NCBI GenBank assembly: GCA_943333275.1
Contig: CALQSQ010000042.1
Span: forward strand, 1 to 46,333
Direction of reading: 5' to 3'
DNA from: Akkermansia muciniphila
GTDB taxonomy: Bacteria > Verrucomicrobiota > Verrucomicrobiia > Verrucomicrobiales > V1-33
Length of the DNA: 46,333 bases
Position numbers and translations under genes: made by a program. The notes beneath the pieces were generated by a model. It had not been told where the DNA came from. It searched no databases and was given only the letters and a program-made list of their open reading frames with translations. Below are positions 1 through 8,385 of the stretch, one piece after another. Every line of letters starts with the position of its first letter. Position 1 is the first letter of the stretch.

Positions 1-23
1 CCACTTCCCGGGTTGGCTTGGGA

Positions 24-356
24 TCAGCTGCGCACGGCAGCCAGCGACTGGCGGCGGCGGTCAAACGGCGTGATGGAAGCACGCTGGGTGCGGCGGGAGA
101 GCTTTCTGCGGAGGTTTTGCAATGCCTTGCGCAGCACGGCCCGCAGGGTGTAATCCCGGGCTTCCGCCACCACCGGTCCGCCGGCCACATCCAGTTTCAC
201 CCTAATGCGTATGCTGACATCCTGCTCGGGGTGTTCGACAACGGCCTCGGCGGCGCGAATGCTTGGAGTCTGCTCAAGCACCGCCAGTTCCTGTTCAATC
301 AGATTGCGGTTTTTCCTGGTATCCGGCATGCGAAGGAAGCGAAGATTGAGTTTCAT
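24..356 (-). CDS. HPF/RaiA-like ribosome-associated protein (short form)
   Basis: A 110-aa protein. The opening MKLNLRFLRM, an amphipathic helix (residues 18-30, NLIEQELAVLEQ), strands around AEAVVEH and VSIRIRVKLDV, and a basic second helix (LRAVLRKALQNLRRKLSRR) follow the beta-alpha-beta-beta-beta-alpha order of the S30AE/HPF fold. Proteins of this family bind the decoding region of the 30S subunit and promote hibernation of ribosomes. The length fits short HPF; there is no long C-terminal dimerisation domain. The ATG at 356 aligns well with the family start. Identification is from pattern only. The divergent sequence could also be an unrelated small basic protein. Confidence 0.6.
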   Translation of the reverse strand: MKLNLRFLRMPDTRKNRNLIEQELAVLEQTPSIRAAEAVVEHPEQDVSIRIRVKLDVAGGPVVAEARDYTLRAVLRKALQNLRRKLSRRTQRASITPFDRRRQSLAAVRS

Positions 357-604
357 GATTCAGTGGTTTTTTTAGGGTTGGTCATCGGTCATTCGATGAT
401 GGGAAACCAATGCCACGCAGGCGGCGACTGGCGATGCCTTGCATTGGAACCGATGCTTAGGTTTTTCCTAAGTCGGCATCCCGGGGGGAGTTTCCCAGCA
501 TGGCGAACCTTGGCCCGAGCCCGAATGGATACGCCAGTGTTTGCATGATGCGGTACTGCGGCCTATATGAAGGCACGGCTTCCCATACCCAAACTCATAC
601 ACCC

Positions 605-1705
605 ATGTCCCCACCGATCGTTTTTCTGCAACAGGGTGCGCCTGCCGCGCTCACCCACCTGAATTGCGCGCTGTTGCAGGCGCGGTGGTGGAATCCCGGA
701 CGGGAAATCGTGGTCATTGGGGACGCTGAATGCCGGGCGGCGCTGGTGGTGCCGGGAGTGGAATTTGTGGCCATCGAGGACTTCAGTTCCAGTGCGGCAG
801 ATCTGCGGAAGGTGTATGTGCACCTTTCGGCAAACTCTCCGGAATTCGAGTTGTTTTGCCTGGAACGCTGGTTTGTGTTGCGGGATTTTCTCCGGCAACG
901 CCAACTGGAAAGCGTCTGGCATTTCGACTCGGATGTCATGGTCTTTGAGGATCTAAGCAGTGAGGATGCAAGAATTGCCGGGGTGGATTTTACCTTTACC
1001 CAAATTTCGGGACACAATGCTTACTTCCGAATCAATGCTCTGGAGCAATTCTGCTCCTTTATCCTCAAATGCTATCTTGCCGAGCCTCAGACGCAATGGC
1101 TGCAGGCCAGCGAGGCCGCGCGTCTCGCTGCAGGGAACCCAGATACTATTTCGGACATGTTTTTCATCGGGGAGTTTAAGAAACTCGATGGCCTGCGCAG
1201 CCTCGACTTTTCCGTTCCGGCGTCCGGGCAGTCTGCCTTTGATACGAACATCCGTTTTTCGAACGGCTACGAGATGGACGGCGATCTCAAACAGATCACT
1301 TTCACAGATCAACAACCCTATGCGCTGGACATCGAAACACAGCAACTGCAGAGGTTTGCGACCCTGCATTTCCAGTATTTCGCCAAGCAGCAAATGCCCC
1401 GTTTCCTGCGTCCGCCCGGTCCGCTTCCGGATTGGAGCCTCGGGGCCCTGACCCAACTCCTCGCGCGTATGCAGACGATGCCGCCCCCACGGGGTGAAGA
1501 CGTCCGTTCCCAAGAGCAGAAAACCTCCCGGAAAGGCTCGACGACCCCGTCATTGCAGCCGATCATCAAGAACCTGCGGAGTATTCTGGATTCCCGCTGG
1601 CTGCGCGTGGGGGGTGCTCTGAAATTCACCCGGGCCGCCCGCAAACTTGAGGATTCCCTCGACATGCTGCGCAAAATGAAGCCGGGAAGTTCGGAGCAGA
1701 AATAA
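605..1705 (+). CDS. Glycosyltransferase-like protein with DSD motif
   Basis: A 366-aa protein when started at the ATG at 605. The open frame extends to 500, but the added residues are low quality and the 605 start gives a clean first beta strand (PPIVFLQQG). The N-terminal half looks like a GT-A glycosyltransferase: strand EIVVIGD at residues 34-40, FVAIEDF at 54-60, and HFDSDVMVF with D108-S-D110 as a DxD-type metal/nucleotide-sugar motif. The C-terminal ~80 residues are basic and probably helical. It stands alone, with no polysaccharide genes beside it, so the acceptor cannot be guessed. A nucleotide-sugar transferase is likely; the exact family is uncertain. Confidence 0.6.
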   Translation: MSPPIVFLQQGAPAALTHLNCALLQARWWNPGREIVVIGDAECRAALVVPGVEFVAIEDFSSSAADLRKVYVHLSANSPEFELFCLERWFVLRDFLRQRQLESVWHFDSDVMVFEDLSSEDARIAGVDFTFTQISGHNAYFRINALEQFCSFILKCYLAEPQTQWLQASEAARLAAGNPDTISDMFFIGEFKKLDGLRSLDFSVPASGQSAFDTNIRFSNGYEMDGDLKQITFTDQQPYALDIETQQLQRFATLHFQYFAKQQMPRFLRPPGPLPDWSLGALTQLLARMQTMPPPRGEDVRSQEQKTSRKGSTTPSLQPIIKNLRSILDSRWLRVGGALKFTRAARKLEDSLDMLRKMKPGSSEQK

Positions 1706-1834
1706 TCTCACCAGACGCGCCGCCTGGTTTGTGATCGAAGCAATTTGAAATTGTTGGGGCTCGGGGAGGATTTGTGAGTGCATCCCTGACGGAAGCGTGT
1801 TACCTGCCGCAATTCCCCCTAATTTTTCCGAAAC

Positions 1835-2110
1835 ATGACATCCCACGAGTGGCACGAGCGTGACCCAGAGACCCGAGAAATGCGGTATTACCGTGCTTCA
1901 AAATTTAACAAACGATGGACGGTCATGACCACTCTGAAAAACGATGAGGAATGGGTCACCTATGATCCCGTTCCACTGGAAATCCTGGAGGAATTGCGCA
2001 CCCTGCTGCTCAAGAAATACCAGCGCCGTCGCATTCCCTATGAAGATGTGCTGACGATCGATGTCATGTGCGAGGCCGCCGGTGGTCCGCCGGCCGCAGG
2101 CCGAACCTAG
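1835..2110 (+). CDS. Small conserved hypothetical protein upstream of Nudix gene
   Basis: A 91-aa soluble, charged protein with no signal peptide or membrane segment. It starts MTSHEWHERD and contains an amphipathic stretch (PVPLEILEELRTLLLKKYQRR) that is probably a helix. I do not recognise the family. Only 10 bp separate its stop from the Nudix start at 2121, so the two are probably co-transcribed and translationally linked. The tail (GGPPAAGRT) looks disordered. Confidence 0.6.
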   Translation: MTSHEWHERDPETREMRYYRASKFNKRWTVMTTLKNDEEWVTYDPVPLEILEELRTLLLKKYQRRRIPYEDVLTIDVMCEAAGGPPAAGRT

Positions 2111-2120
2111 GATCACGGTC

Positions 2121-2594
2121 ATGACGCTCGATGCCAAATACTACCGGCCTTGTGTGGCCGCCTTGATTCAAAATTCGGCAGGATTGTTGCTGGTGGCGGA
2201 GCGGCGCGATTTCAAGAACAGCTGGCAGTTTCCGCAGGGTGGGATCGATGAGGGTGAGACGGCCCGCGATGCGCTGGTGCGGGAAATGGGCGAGGAGTTG
2301 TCCTTGCACAAACGGGATTTCTCCGTTCTGGAGGAACGTCCCGGCTACCGCTACGAATTCCCCGCCAAACACCGCCGCTGGGGGAAATACCTCGGTCAGG
2401 AGCAGACATATTTCCGCTGCCAGTTCCTGAGCAGCGACAACGCCATCAATCTGGAAACCGCCCAGCCGGAGTTCCGCCGCTGGAAATGGATCCGCCCTGA
2501 GGAGTTCAGTTTGAAATGGCTGCCGGAGTTTAAACGCGGCGTCTATCAGCAGGTCATGCGGGACTTTTTTGGCCTGGATCTGCGCGACGTGTAA
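2121..2594 (+). CDS. rppH: Nudix hydrolase, RppH-like RNA pyrophosphohydrolase
   Basis: A 157-aa protein. RppH removes pyrophosphate from the 5' triphosphate end of mRNA and so triggers decay. The opening YYRPCVAALIQN resembles the RppH start (YRxxV), and WQFPQGGID is the typical lead-in to the Nudix box. The box spans G40 to L62: G40, E46, R54, E55, E58 and E59 are all present, so the metal-binding glutamates are intact. The usual glycine near the end of the box is serine (S61). The C-terminal FRRWKWIRPEEF and LPEFKRGVYQQVM match the RppH/Ap4A hydrolase type. The ATG at 2121 was chosen over upstream in-frame codons (2061) because those overlap the preceding gene and add no family-like sequence. 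Confidence 0.75.
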   Translation: MTLDAKYYRPCVAALIQNSAGLLLVAERRDFKNSWQFPQGGIDEGETARDALVREMGEELSLHKRDFSVLEERPGYRYEFPAKHRRWGKYLGQEQTYFRCQFLSSDNAINLETAQPEFRRWKWIRPEEFSLKWLPEFKRGVYQQVMRDFFGLDLRDV

Positions 2595-2611
2595 GGGCGA
2601 TCGCCGGAGTC

Positions 2612-2974
2612 TCAATCCTTCATGTCGCCCATGTGGACAACTGAGGAAATGGTGGCGTGGATCTTTAATTTGGCGTCCTTGTCATCCTTGGCGAGATCAA
2701 TGGCTTCGGTGAGTTTCTCCATGGCTTCCTGTTTGCGGTCCTTGGACTCGCCCTTGATGGCACCCTTGGCTCTGGGTTTCCGGTTGCTGACGTTTGGGGA
2801 GGGTTTGTAGTCCTTTAGAAGGCCTCGAGCCTTTTCCAGCAGGGGCAGCGGAGATTCGGATTTTTCAGCCTTGCGCAGCAAATCGACGATTTTTTCAACG
2901 GCAGGTGACTGGTCGGCGTGCAAGGGAAGACTCACGAAGGCCGCAAATACCAGCAGAAGGGAAAAGAATTTCAT
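2612..2974 (-). CDS. Small secreted hypothetical protein
   Basis: A 120-aa protein started at the ATG at 2974, which gives a typical signal peptide: MKFFSLLLVFAAFVSLPLHA followed by DQSP, with likely cleavage after LHA. The mature part is charged and mostly helical (AVEKIVDLLRKAEKSESPL and KLTEAIDLAKDDKDAKLK), possibly a short helical-repeat domain. No family is recognised. It converges with the Nudix gene, leaving 17 bp between the stops, and lies head to tail behind the CHAD gene on the same strand. Confidence 0.6.
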   Translation of the reverse strand: MKFFSLLLVFAAFVSLPLHADQSPAVEKIVDLLRKAEKSESPLPLLEKARGLLKDYKPSPNVSNRKPRAKGAIKGESKDRKQEAMEKLTEAIDLAKDDKDAKLKIHATISSVVHMGDMKD

Positions 2975-3038
2975 GATGGGCCGAATGTGGGGCTGGAGGG
3001 GATGCGGTGCAAGCGATTCCTGGGTCCCGAGCATTCGA

Positions 3039-3830
3039 TCAGGCGGCGGGGATGCCGAGTTTCCTGCGGAGTTTGGCAGTGGAGAGATTTAAAAATCTCC
3101 TGCCAAGGTGCAGTGATTTTTCACGCGGCAGTTCGAGCCTCCGCCGGATGCGCTTCTCCCACTTTCGGCCATCGGAGTTCGACTGGAGATGTTTCATGAC
3201 TAGCACCAGATCGTGCTCGCGGCCCAGGAGTTTTCCCAGTCGTGCCATGGGCCGGGCCAGTTTTTCCGCGGGGCGCAGTTTGTGCAGCGCGAGGGCTTGG
3301 AAATGGAGGATTTTGACCCTTTTGCGCCAGCGGTGAAAGTCGTCGGAGTCATTGGATTGGCGGCATTTTTTCATGCTCCGCCTTGTCCTTTGGCAGGCCT
3401 TTGCGTGGTGGCCGAGAATGTCGTTCCGGCTGAGGCGGGGCAGTCGCAATGCAAGGATCCGCCGCTGGAGTTCCCTGGTTTCCTGGAGTAGGCGTTTGGC
3501 AGACCACTCGGTGCGTTTATAAAAGGGCAGCAGGGGAAGCGGGGTGGGGGAGAGTTTGGAGGCGACACGCTCGATGACAGCTTGATCGCGGCTTCCAGCC
3601 AGCCCGTCTTTGATTTTGTGAATTTGCCCCCTAACTGATCGGAGCTTAGGCGATTTTTGATCGGTTGTTACGAGGAGCAGGAGGGCATCTAGCTTCTTCA
3701 TGCGAACGCGCAGGGCATGAATGGCAACGTTGCGGTTCCGGCGGGAGCGAAGGGCGTCGTCCATGGCCATCCCGCTTAATTGGAGGAGCAGCCGGCTCAG
3801 CCAACTCCGGGATGGGGGCGGGGATTTCAT
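3039..3830 (-). CDS. CHAD-domain protein
   Basis: A 263-aa, very basic helical protein. Two halves carry the CHAD signature: an early block with IHALRVRMKKLDALLLL and a later one with FHRWRKRVKILHFQALAL, each with the conserved H/R/K pattern that binds polyphosphate. CHAD proteins bind inorganic polyphosphate and often occur with polyphosphate kinases or CYTH/ygiF phosphatases; neither is seen here. The frame opens with a TTG at 3863, but the ATG at 3830 (MKSPPPSRSW) is preferred. A role at polyphosphate granules is inference from the family. Confidence 0.75.
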   Translation of the reverse strand: MKSPPPSRSWLSRLLLQLSGMAMDDALRSRRNRNVAIHALRVRMKKLDALLLLVTTDQKSPKLRSVRGQIHKIKDGLAGSRDQAVIERVASKLSPTPLPLLPFYKRTEWSAKRLLQETRELQRRILALRLPRLSRNDILGHHAKACQRTRRSMKKCRQSNDSDDFHRWRKRVKILHFQALALHKLRPAEKLARPMARLGKLLGREHDLVLVMKHLQSNSDGRKWEKRIRRRLELPREKSLHLGRRFLNLSTAKLRRKLGIPAA

Positions 3831-4107
3831 TTCCAAAGGTAGCCGCGCTGTGATTTCCGGCAAGACGTGATGTGAGGTGTGGCGGAGCGCGAGGCATGAA
3901 ATTTTCTAAATTTCAGAGCTACCTGAATCCATAGCTAGTCTATAAAACATAAAAAGAATGAATAATTAGGATGAAGAATGCGCGCGAAGTGCTAATTTTC
4001 AAAAATTAGTCTCGCATCTGTTAATATTTTTGCTTAGATAAAGAACACGATCGGATCCCATCCCCCCGAGCCTGCACCCCAACTGTATTTCACCCGCAAT
4101 TGATCCC
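3831..4107. promoter_or_regulatory. AT-rich intergenic region between divergent genes
   Basis: These 277 bp separate the CHAD gene (minus) from the FHA gene (plus). The part from about 3900 to 4045 is strikingly AT-rich against the GC-rich surroundings, with runs such as TATAAAACATAAAAAG and TTAATATTTTTGC. It probably holds the promoter of the FHA gene and perhaps of the CHAD gene. I could not fix a convincing -35/-10 pair. Confidence 0.35.
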
Positions 4108-7100
4108 ATGGCCAAACTGGTCTTCAAAATTCAAGATGGCAAGGATATGGAGTATCTGCTGACCACGGCGGAGACGACACTGGGCCGCAGGGAAGAAAAT
4201 GATATAGTCATCAACAATACGTGGATCTCCGGGCGTCACGCGATGTTCAGCCTGGGAGACGATGGTCTCTACGAAGTGAAGGATCTGGGATCGAGCAATG
4301 GGACCTTCGTCAATGGTGTCAGAGTGGAGAGTCATAAATTGCGCGATGGGGATGCGGTGTCGTTCGGGCAGCTGGACACGCAGTTTGTGGATGAGGCGCA
4401 CCCGAAACCGGCGTTGGTGGCGGTGCCAAAACCAGATGTTCCGAAACCGTCCCCGGTATTGAAATCTTCCAATCCGGCGCCTTCCAACGGATCGCCCAAG
4501 AAGCCGGCGGATCAGCCGGAACCCACGCCGCGCCCGATGGTGAAATCCCTCCAAACGGGCGATCAGGCCACCCGCGTAATTCCGAACCCCGGCTCCCAAT
4601 CCGGAGTCGCCACGATGGAACCTCCGAAACGTTCCGTAGCTGCCGCCACGATCGAAAGACCAGCGCCCGCCGCGGAGGCTTCCAGCCCCGGCAAGGCCAT
4701 TGCGGCTGAAACGGCCCAGGCTGCGGAGCAGCTGAAGGCCATGCAGGCGCAGTTGGCGGAATTGCGCCAGCAGTCAGAGCAGGCCCAGAAAAACGAAGAG
4801 GCCCGCCGCAGGCAGGTCGAGGCGGATCTCAAGGCCAAAGCACAGGAACTGGCGGCGATGGAATCCGCAGCCAGGGAAATGGAAAAGGCTGCGTCCGCGC
4901 GGCAGGAGGAAAAAATTTCCTTTGAGGAACTGAGCACCCAGGCCCGGGCGGCACGCCAGGAACTGCTCGGAATGACGCAGGAGACTGCGGCCCTGCGCGC
5001 AGAAGCGGCGGTGCTGGGGGCGAAAAATTTCCAGCTGGTCCAGGCGCAGAATACGCAGGCCAAACTCCAGCAATCGATCGCCGATGCCCAGGCCGCGCAC
5101 CAGCAGGAGATCGCCGCCCACGAAGCCCTCATGGCCTCTAACAAGCAGGCCTTCGCCGAGGCACGGCAGACGCTGGCGCAACTGCAGGAGCAGATTCAGG
5201 CCGAGGAAGTGCGCCACTTGGAAGCCTCACAGCATTCGGCTTCGCAGTTGGAGACTTTGCAGTCGCTGCATGAGCAGTCGGAGCGTCTGGAAACGGTCAG
5301 GCTGGAACTTGAGGAAACGCAGAAAGCGCTGGAGGAAACGCAACGCAGGGCGGAGGTGGAGCAGAAGCGACAGCATGAACAGACTGCTAAGGCCGGCGAG
5401 GAACTCCGCGCCTTGAAAGCGGAGGTGGCCGAGGCCCAGGCCGTGAAGTCATCGCTGATCGAGGCGAAGAGCGAACTGACGGCTGTTCGTCAGGCCCTGG
5501 AAAATGAATCCGGCCGCCTCGCCAAGGCGCGTTCCGCCGCCGAGGGCGAAATTTCCGAATGGGAGGCGCAGATTGCCACCCTGAAGCAACTCCATGCCAA
5601 ACATCAGAGCGAACACGAGCAGACGCTGAGCAGCCTGCAGGCGGAGCACCGCACGCTGGAACCGGCGGTGAAGGCGTTGCAAGCCGAGCATCGGGAACTC
5701 GAACAGGCCACGCAGCAGTTGGCTGAAATCAAGGAGGAACTCACCCGTCTGGACCAGGACAAGAAAACTCGCTCGGTCGAGATCGCAGCGCTTGCCGCAT
5801 CGCGCGCAGAAATGGAGGAGGAGTTGGTGGCAGTCACCGCTCGGCATGAGGAGTCGCAGGAGCAATGGTCGGCATTGCAGAAATTGCTGGGCGAAGGTTC
5901 GGCGGAATCGAAGCGGTTAAGCTCTGATCTCCAGAAGACAGTGCAGGCTCTGACAGAGACTGGCAGCCGGTATGAGAAAATTCAAAAGGAAATCGAGCAG
6001 GCGAAGGCGGCGCTGGCAGGGCATCATGAGGAGCTGGCATCGGCCGGGGCAAAATTTCAGGAGTTGGCGGCGGTGGAGTCGCAGTTGCAACGGTTGCGGG
6101 TCGAAATCGAAACCGCTCAAGCCACACTTCAACACGAGCAAAAGACGGCGGCGGACCTTGGAAGATCAAGACTGGAAAAGGAAAAGAACATTTTCGATCT
6201 CAAGGCAGAGATCGACCGACTGGCGTCCAAACAAAAGGAAATGCAGGCGCTGGAACCGAAGCTGGCCGCCGCCTCGGCAGAGCTTGCGGCGCTTGAGAAA
6301 GAGCTGCTGGCCAGCCGCGAGGCATCGGCCAAATTGCGGGAGGAACTGAAATCGCTCCAACAGAGCAATGCCACCGAGACGCGGAATCTGGCACAGTTGC
6401 AGAACCAGTCGGCTGATTTGGAGAAGCAGGTGGCCAAGGCGCAGCGCCAGTCCCAGGAGGCCGAGGCCGGACTGCGGGCCAAATCCATGGCGGCCGATCA
6501 GGCGAACGCCACTCTCGAAAATCATCAAAAGGAATTGCAGCGCAGCCTGCAAGCTGGCGAAATCAATTTGCAAACCCAGCGCGCGGAACTGCAGGCGCTC
6601 AGCGGCCAGCGTGACGCACTGGAAAAGGAGGTGGCTGCCTCCACGCAGGAATTGCAAACCCGTGCGGCAGGCCTTGACCAGCATCAGCGGGAAATCGCTG
6701 CGGCGCGTGCGACGCTCGCCGAACAGCATGAGGTCCTCAAGGCCTCCCAGATCGAACTGCAGAATGCGGGCAAGGCTCTGGAGGTCCTCAAGGCCGGGCA
6801 GCGGGTAGCCGCTCAGACGGCGGAAAATTTCCAAAAACAACACTCTACGCTGGATCAGGAACTGCGTGCGAAGCAGGAAAAACTCGCCTTGGAGAATAAG
6901 AGTCTGGAACAGCGGCAGCGCGAATCCATGGAATTGGAGATCAAATTGCAGCAGCAAACAGCGGCCCAGCAACAATTTGCGGCCAGGACTGCGGAGGAGA
7001 GTAAATCGCTCGCGGGCATGGAAGGTCGCAGGGCGAAGCTGGAGTCCGAACTGGCGGAACTGCAGGCAGGCATTTCCAAATGGCAGGCTCAGGCAAAAGA

Positions 7101-7806
7101 GACGGCCAACGCTGCGGAAAAGGCCGCCGCTCGGCTGTCGGAAGTTACCACGGCTCTCAAAGTCGCTGAAATGGAAATGGGCGCACTCCAGCAATCCCGG
7201 GCCACGCTTGCCGCAGAAGTGAAGGCGATGGAGTCAACCCGCCAGAAATTGGATCTCGAAATGCAGGCGCAGCAGTCCAAGCGCCAGGAATTAGAAGACC
7301 TGGCCCGCCGCGCCATGGAATACCAGACGCTGTTGGCGCAGGGGCCCCCGCCGCTCACGCCCGGCAAGGTGGCTAGGCTGGAGGAACAGATCAAGGTGCT
7401 CGAGGAGCGCAGAAATACCATTGCCGCCGCCATCGATACCAACTGGGGGACCGTGCATGACATGGGGAAAAATTTGATCAAACAGCTCGATTTCCAGGAC
7501 GACCTGATCTCCCAGTTGGAGAACAATCAATCATCCCCCGAAGCCCTTGGGCAGCTGAAAGTGCTCCGCGCCGGGATCCTGGACATGCTGCGCGAGTTTG
7601 GCATCACCGCCTACGTTTACGCCCCGGAGACCGAGGTGGACATGGCCATGCGCAAACGCATCCAAATCGTGGAGAGCTGCATGTCGGATCATGCGAAAAC
7701 CAAAATTTTGGCCACCTTCCGTCCCGGCTATGTTTGCACTTCGGCACCGGACCAGCCTCCCACCCTTTTGAGAAAAGCGGAGGTCTCCGTTTCCACGCCT
7801 AAGTAG
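4108..7806 (+). CDS. FHA-domain protein with very long coiled coil
   Basis: A 1232-aa protein. Residues 1-95 are a forkhead-associated domain: G26-R27, S41-G-R-H44, G61-S-S-N-G-T66 and N69-G70 are the phosphothreonine-binding landmarks and all are present. Residues ~95-190 are a proline-rich linker. Residues ~195-1090 form an almost unbroken, Glu/Gln/Ala/Lys-rich coiled coil with many internal near-repeats. A proline break (GPPPLTPGK, ~1078-1086) precedes a conserved-looking C-terminal ~150 residues that includes FGITAYVYAPETEVD. No signal peptide or membrane span is seen, so it should be cytoplasmic. FHA reads Thr phosphorylation, so a scaffold or cytoskeleton-like role under Ser/Thr kinase control is a reasonable inference; no kinase is nearby. 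Its stop overlaps the next gene's stop by 8 bp on the other strand. Confidence 0.8.
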   Translation: MAKLVFKIQDGKDMEYLLTTAETTLGRREENDIVINNTWISGRHAMFSLGDDGLYEVKDLGSSNGTFVNGVRVESHKLRDGDAVSFGQLDTQFVDEAHPKPALVAVPKPDVPKPSPVLKSSNPAPSNGSPKKPADQPEPTPRPMVKSLQTGDQATRVIPNPGSQSGVATMEPPKRSVAAATIERPAPAAEASSPGKAIAAETAQAAEQLKAMQAQLAELRQQSEQAQKNEEARRRQVEADLKAKAQELAAMESAAREMEKAASARQEEKISFEELSTQARAARQELLGMTQETAALRAEAAVLGAKNFQLVQAQNTQAKLQQSIADAQAAHQQEIAAHEALMASNKQAFAEARQTLAQLQEQIQAEEVRHLEASQHSASQLETLQSLHEQSERLETVRLELEETQKALEETQRRAEVEQKRQHEQTAKAGEELRALKAEVAEAQAVKSSLIEAKSELTAVRQALENESGRLAKARSAAEGEISEWEAQIATLKQLHAKHQSEHEQTLSSLQAEHRTLEPAVKALQAEHRELEQATQQLAEIKEELTRLDQDKKTRSVEIAALAASRAEMEEELVAVTARHEESQEQWSALQKLLGEGSAESKRLSSDLQKTVQALTETGSRYEKIQKEIEQAKAALAGHHEELASAGAKFQELAAVESQLQRLRVEIETAQATLQHEQKTAADLGRSRLEKEKNIFDLKAEIDRLASKQKEMQALEPKLAAASAELAALEKELLASREASAKLREELKSLQQSNATETRNLAQLQNQSADLEKQVAKAQRQSQEAEAGLRAKSMAADQANATLENHQKELQRSLQAGEINLQTQRAELQALSGQRDALEKEVAASTQELQTRAAGLDQHQREIAAARATLAEQHEVLKASQIELQNAGKALEVLKAGQRVAAQTAENFQKQHSTLDQELRAKQEKLALENKSLEQRQRESMELEIKLQQQTAAQQQFAARTAEESKSLAGMEGRRAKLESELAELQAGISKWQAQAKETANAAEKAAARLSEVTTALKVAEMEMGALQQSRATLAAEVKAMESTRQKLDLEMQAQQSKRQELEDLARRAMEYQTLLAQGPPPLTPGKVARLEEQIKVLEERRNTIAAAIDTNWGTVHDMGKNLIKQLDFQDDLISQLENNQSSPEALGQLKVLRAGILDMLREFGITAYVYAPETEVDMAMRKRIQIVESCMSDHAKTKILATFRPGYVCTSAPDQPPTLLRKAEVSVSTPK

Positions 7807-8215
7807 AATCGGCGGAATTGCGGTAAATTTTATCCAGCAAATCGCGATCCTTTTTGGAGGGTTTGAACGCGGGGGCGATGGGTGGAGAGAGATGCCGGGC
7901 TTCGCGGAGTTTTCTGGCGGACTCATAGAGATCCGCAGGCGTCAGGTCCTCAAGATACTCGGCGACAAATTTGCCGGCGATCCTCCTTTCGGTGAGAGCG
8001 GCTACGCGGATCGTTCGCACCAAATCATCCTGATGCAGTTCATAGACATCCCCGGGCTTCACGATGCGGGCGGGTTTGACTTCCTGACCGGCCATGCGCA
8101 CCCGCTGCAGCCGGCAGGCATCGGCCGCGAGGGACCGGGTCTTGAACAGGCGCACCGCCCAGAGCCATTTATCCAGGCGCACGGGGTCCGGCACGGGGGG
8201 GGGAGGAGGGGGCAT
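7799..8215 (-). CDS. hslR: S4-domain RNA-binding protein, Hsp15-like
   Basis: A 138-aa protein with an S4 domain at about residues 12-70. VRLDKWLWAVRLFKTRSLA followed by a KPARIVKPGDVYEL strand is almost the E. coli Hsp15 pattern. Hsp15 binds free 50S subunits carrying a stalled nascent chain and helps recycle them, and S4 is its RNA-binding fold. The start has a proline run (MPPPPPPVPDP), and the tail (~100-138) is basic and variable. It converges with the FHA gene, sharing 8 bp at the stops, and diverges from the lipoprotein gene at 8386. Confidence 0.75.
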   Translation of the reverse strand: MPPPPPPVPDPVRLDKWLWAVRLFKTRSLAADACRLQRVRMAGQEVKPARIVKPGDVYELHQDDLVRTIRVAALTERRIAGKFVAEYLEDLTPADLYESARKLREARHLSPPIAPAFKPSKKDRDLLDKIYRNSADST

Positions 8216-8385
8216 GGGTTACAAAAAGGACAAAATAATATTCAGGAAAGCATTTGGAAATGAGAGGCCATTGCTTATGGTTCGGCTCGTGATTCCACGA
8301 CTTTCCAATGCATCGCCTCGCGGTGTGCTGCAAGTCTTGGAACATAAAAATTCGTATCTCACTCAAACCCAATCCCATCATCATT

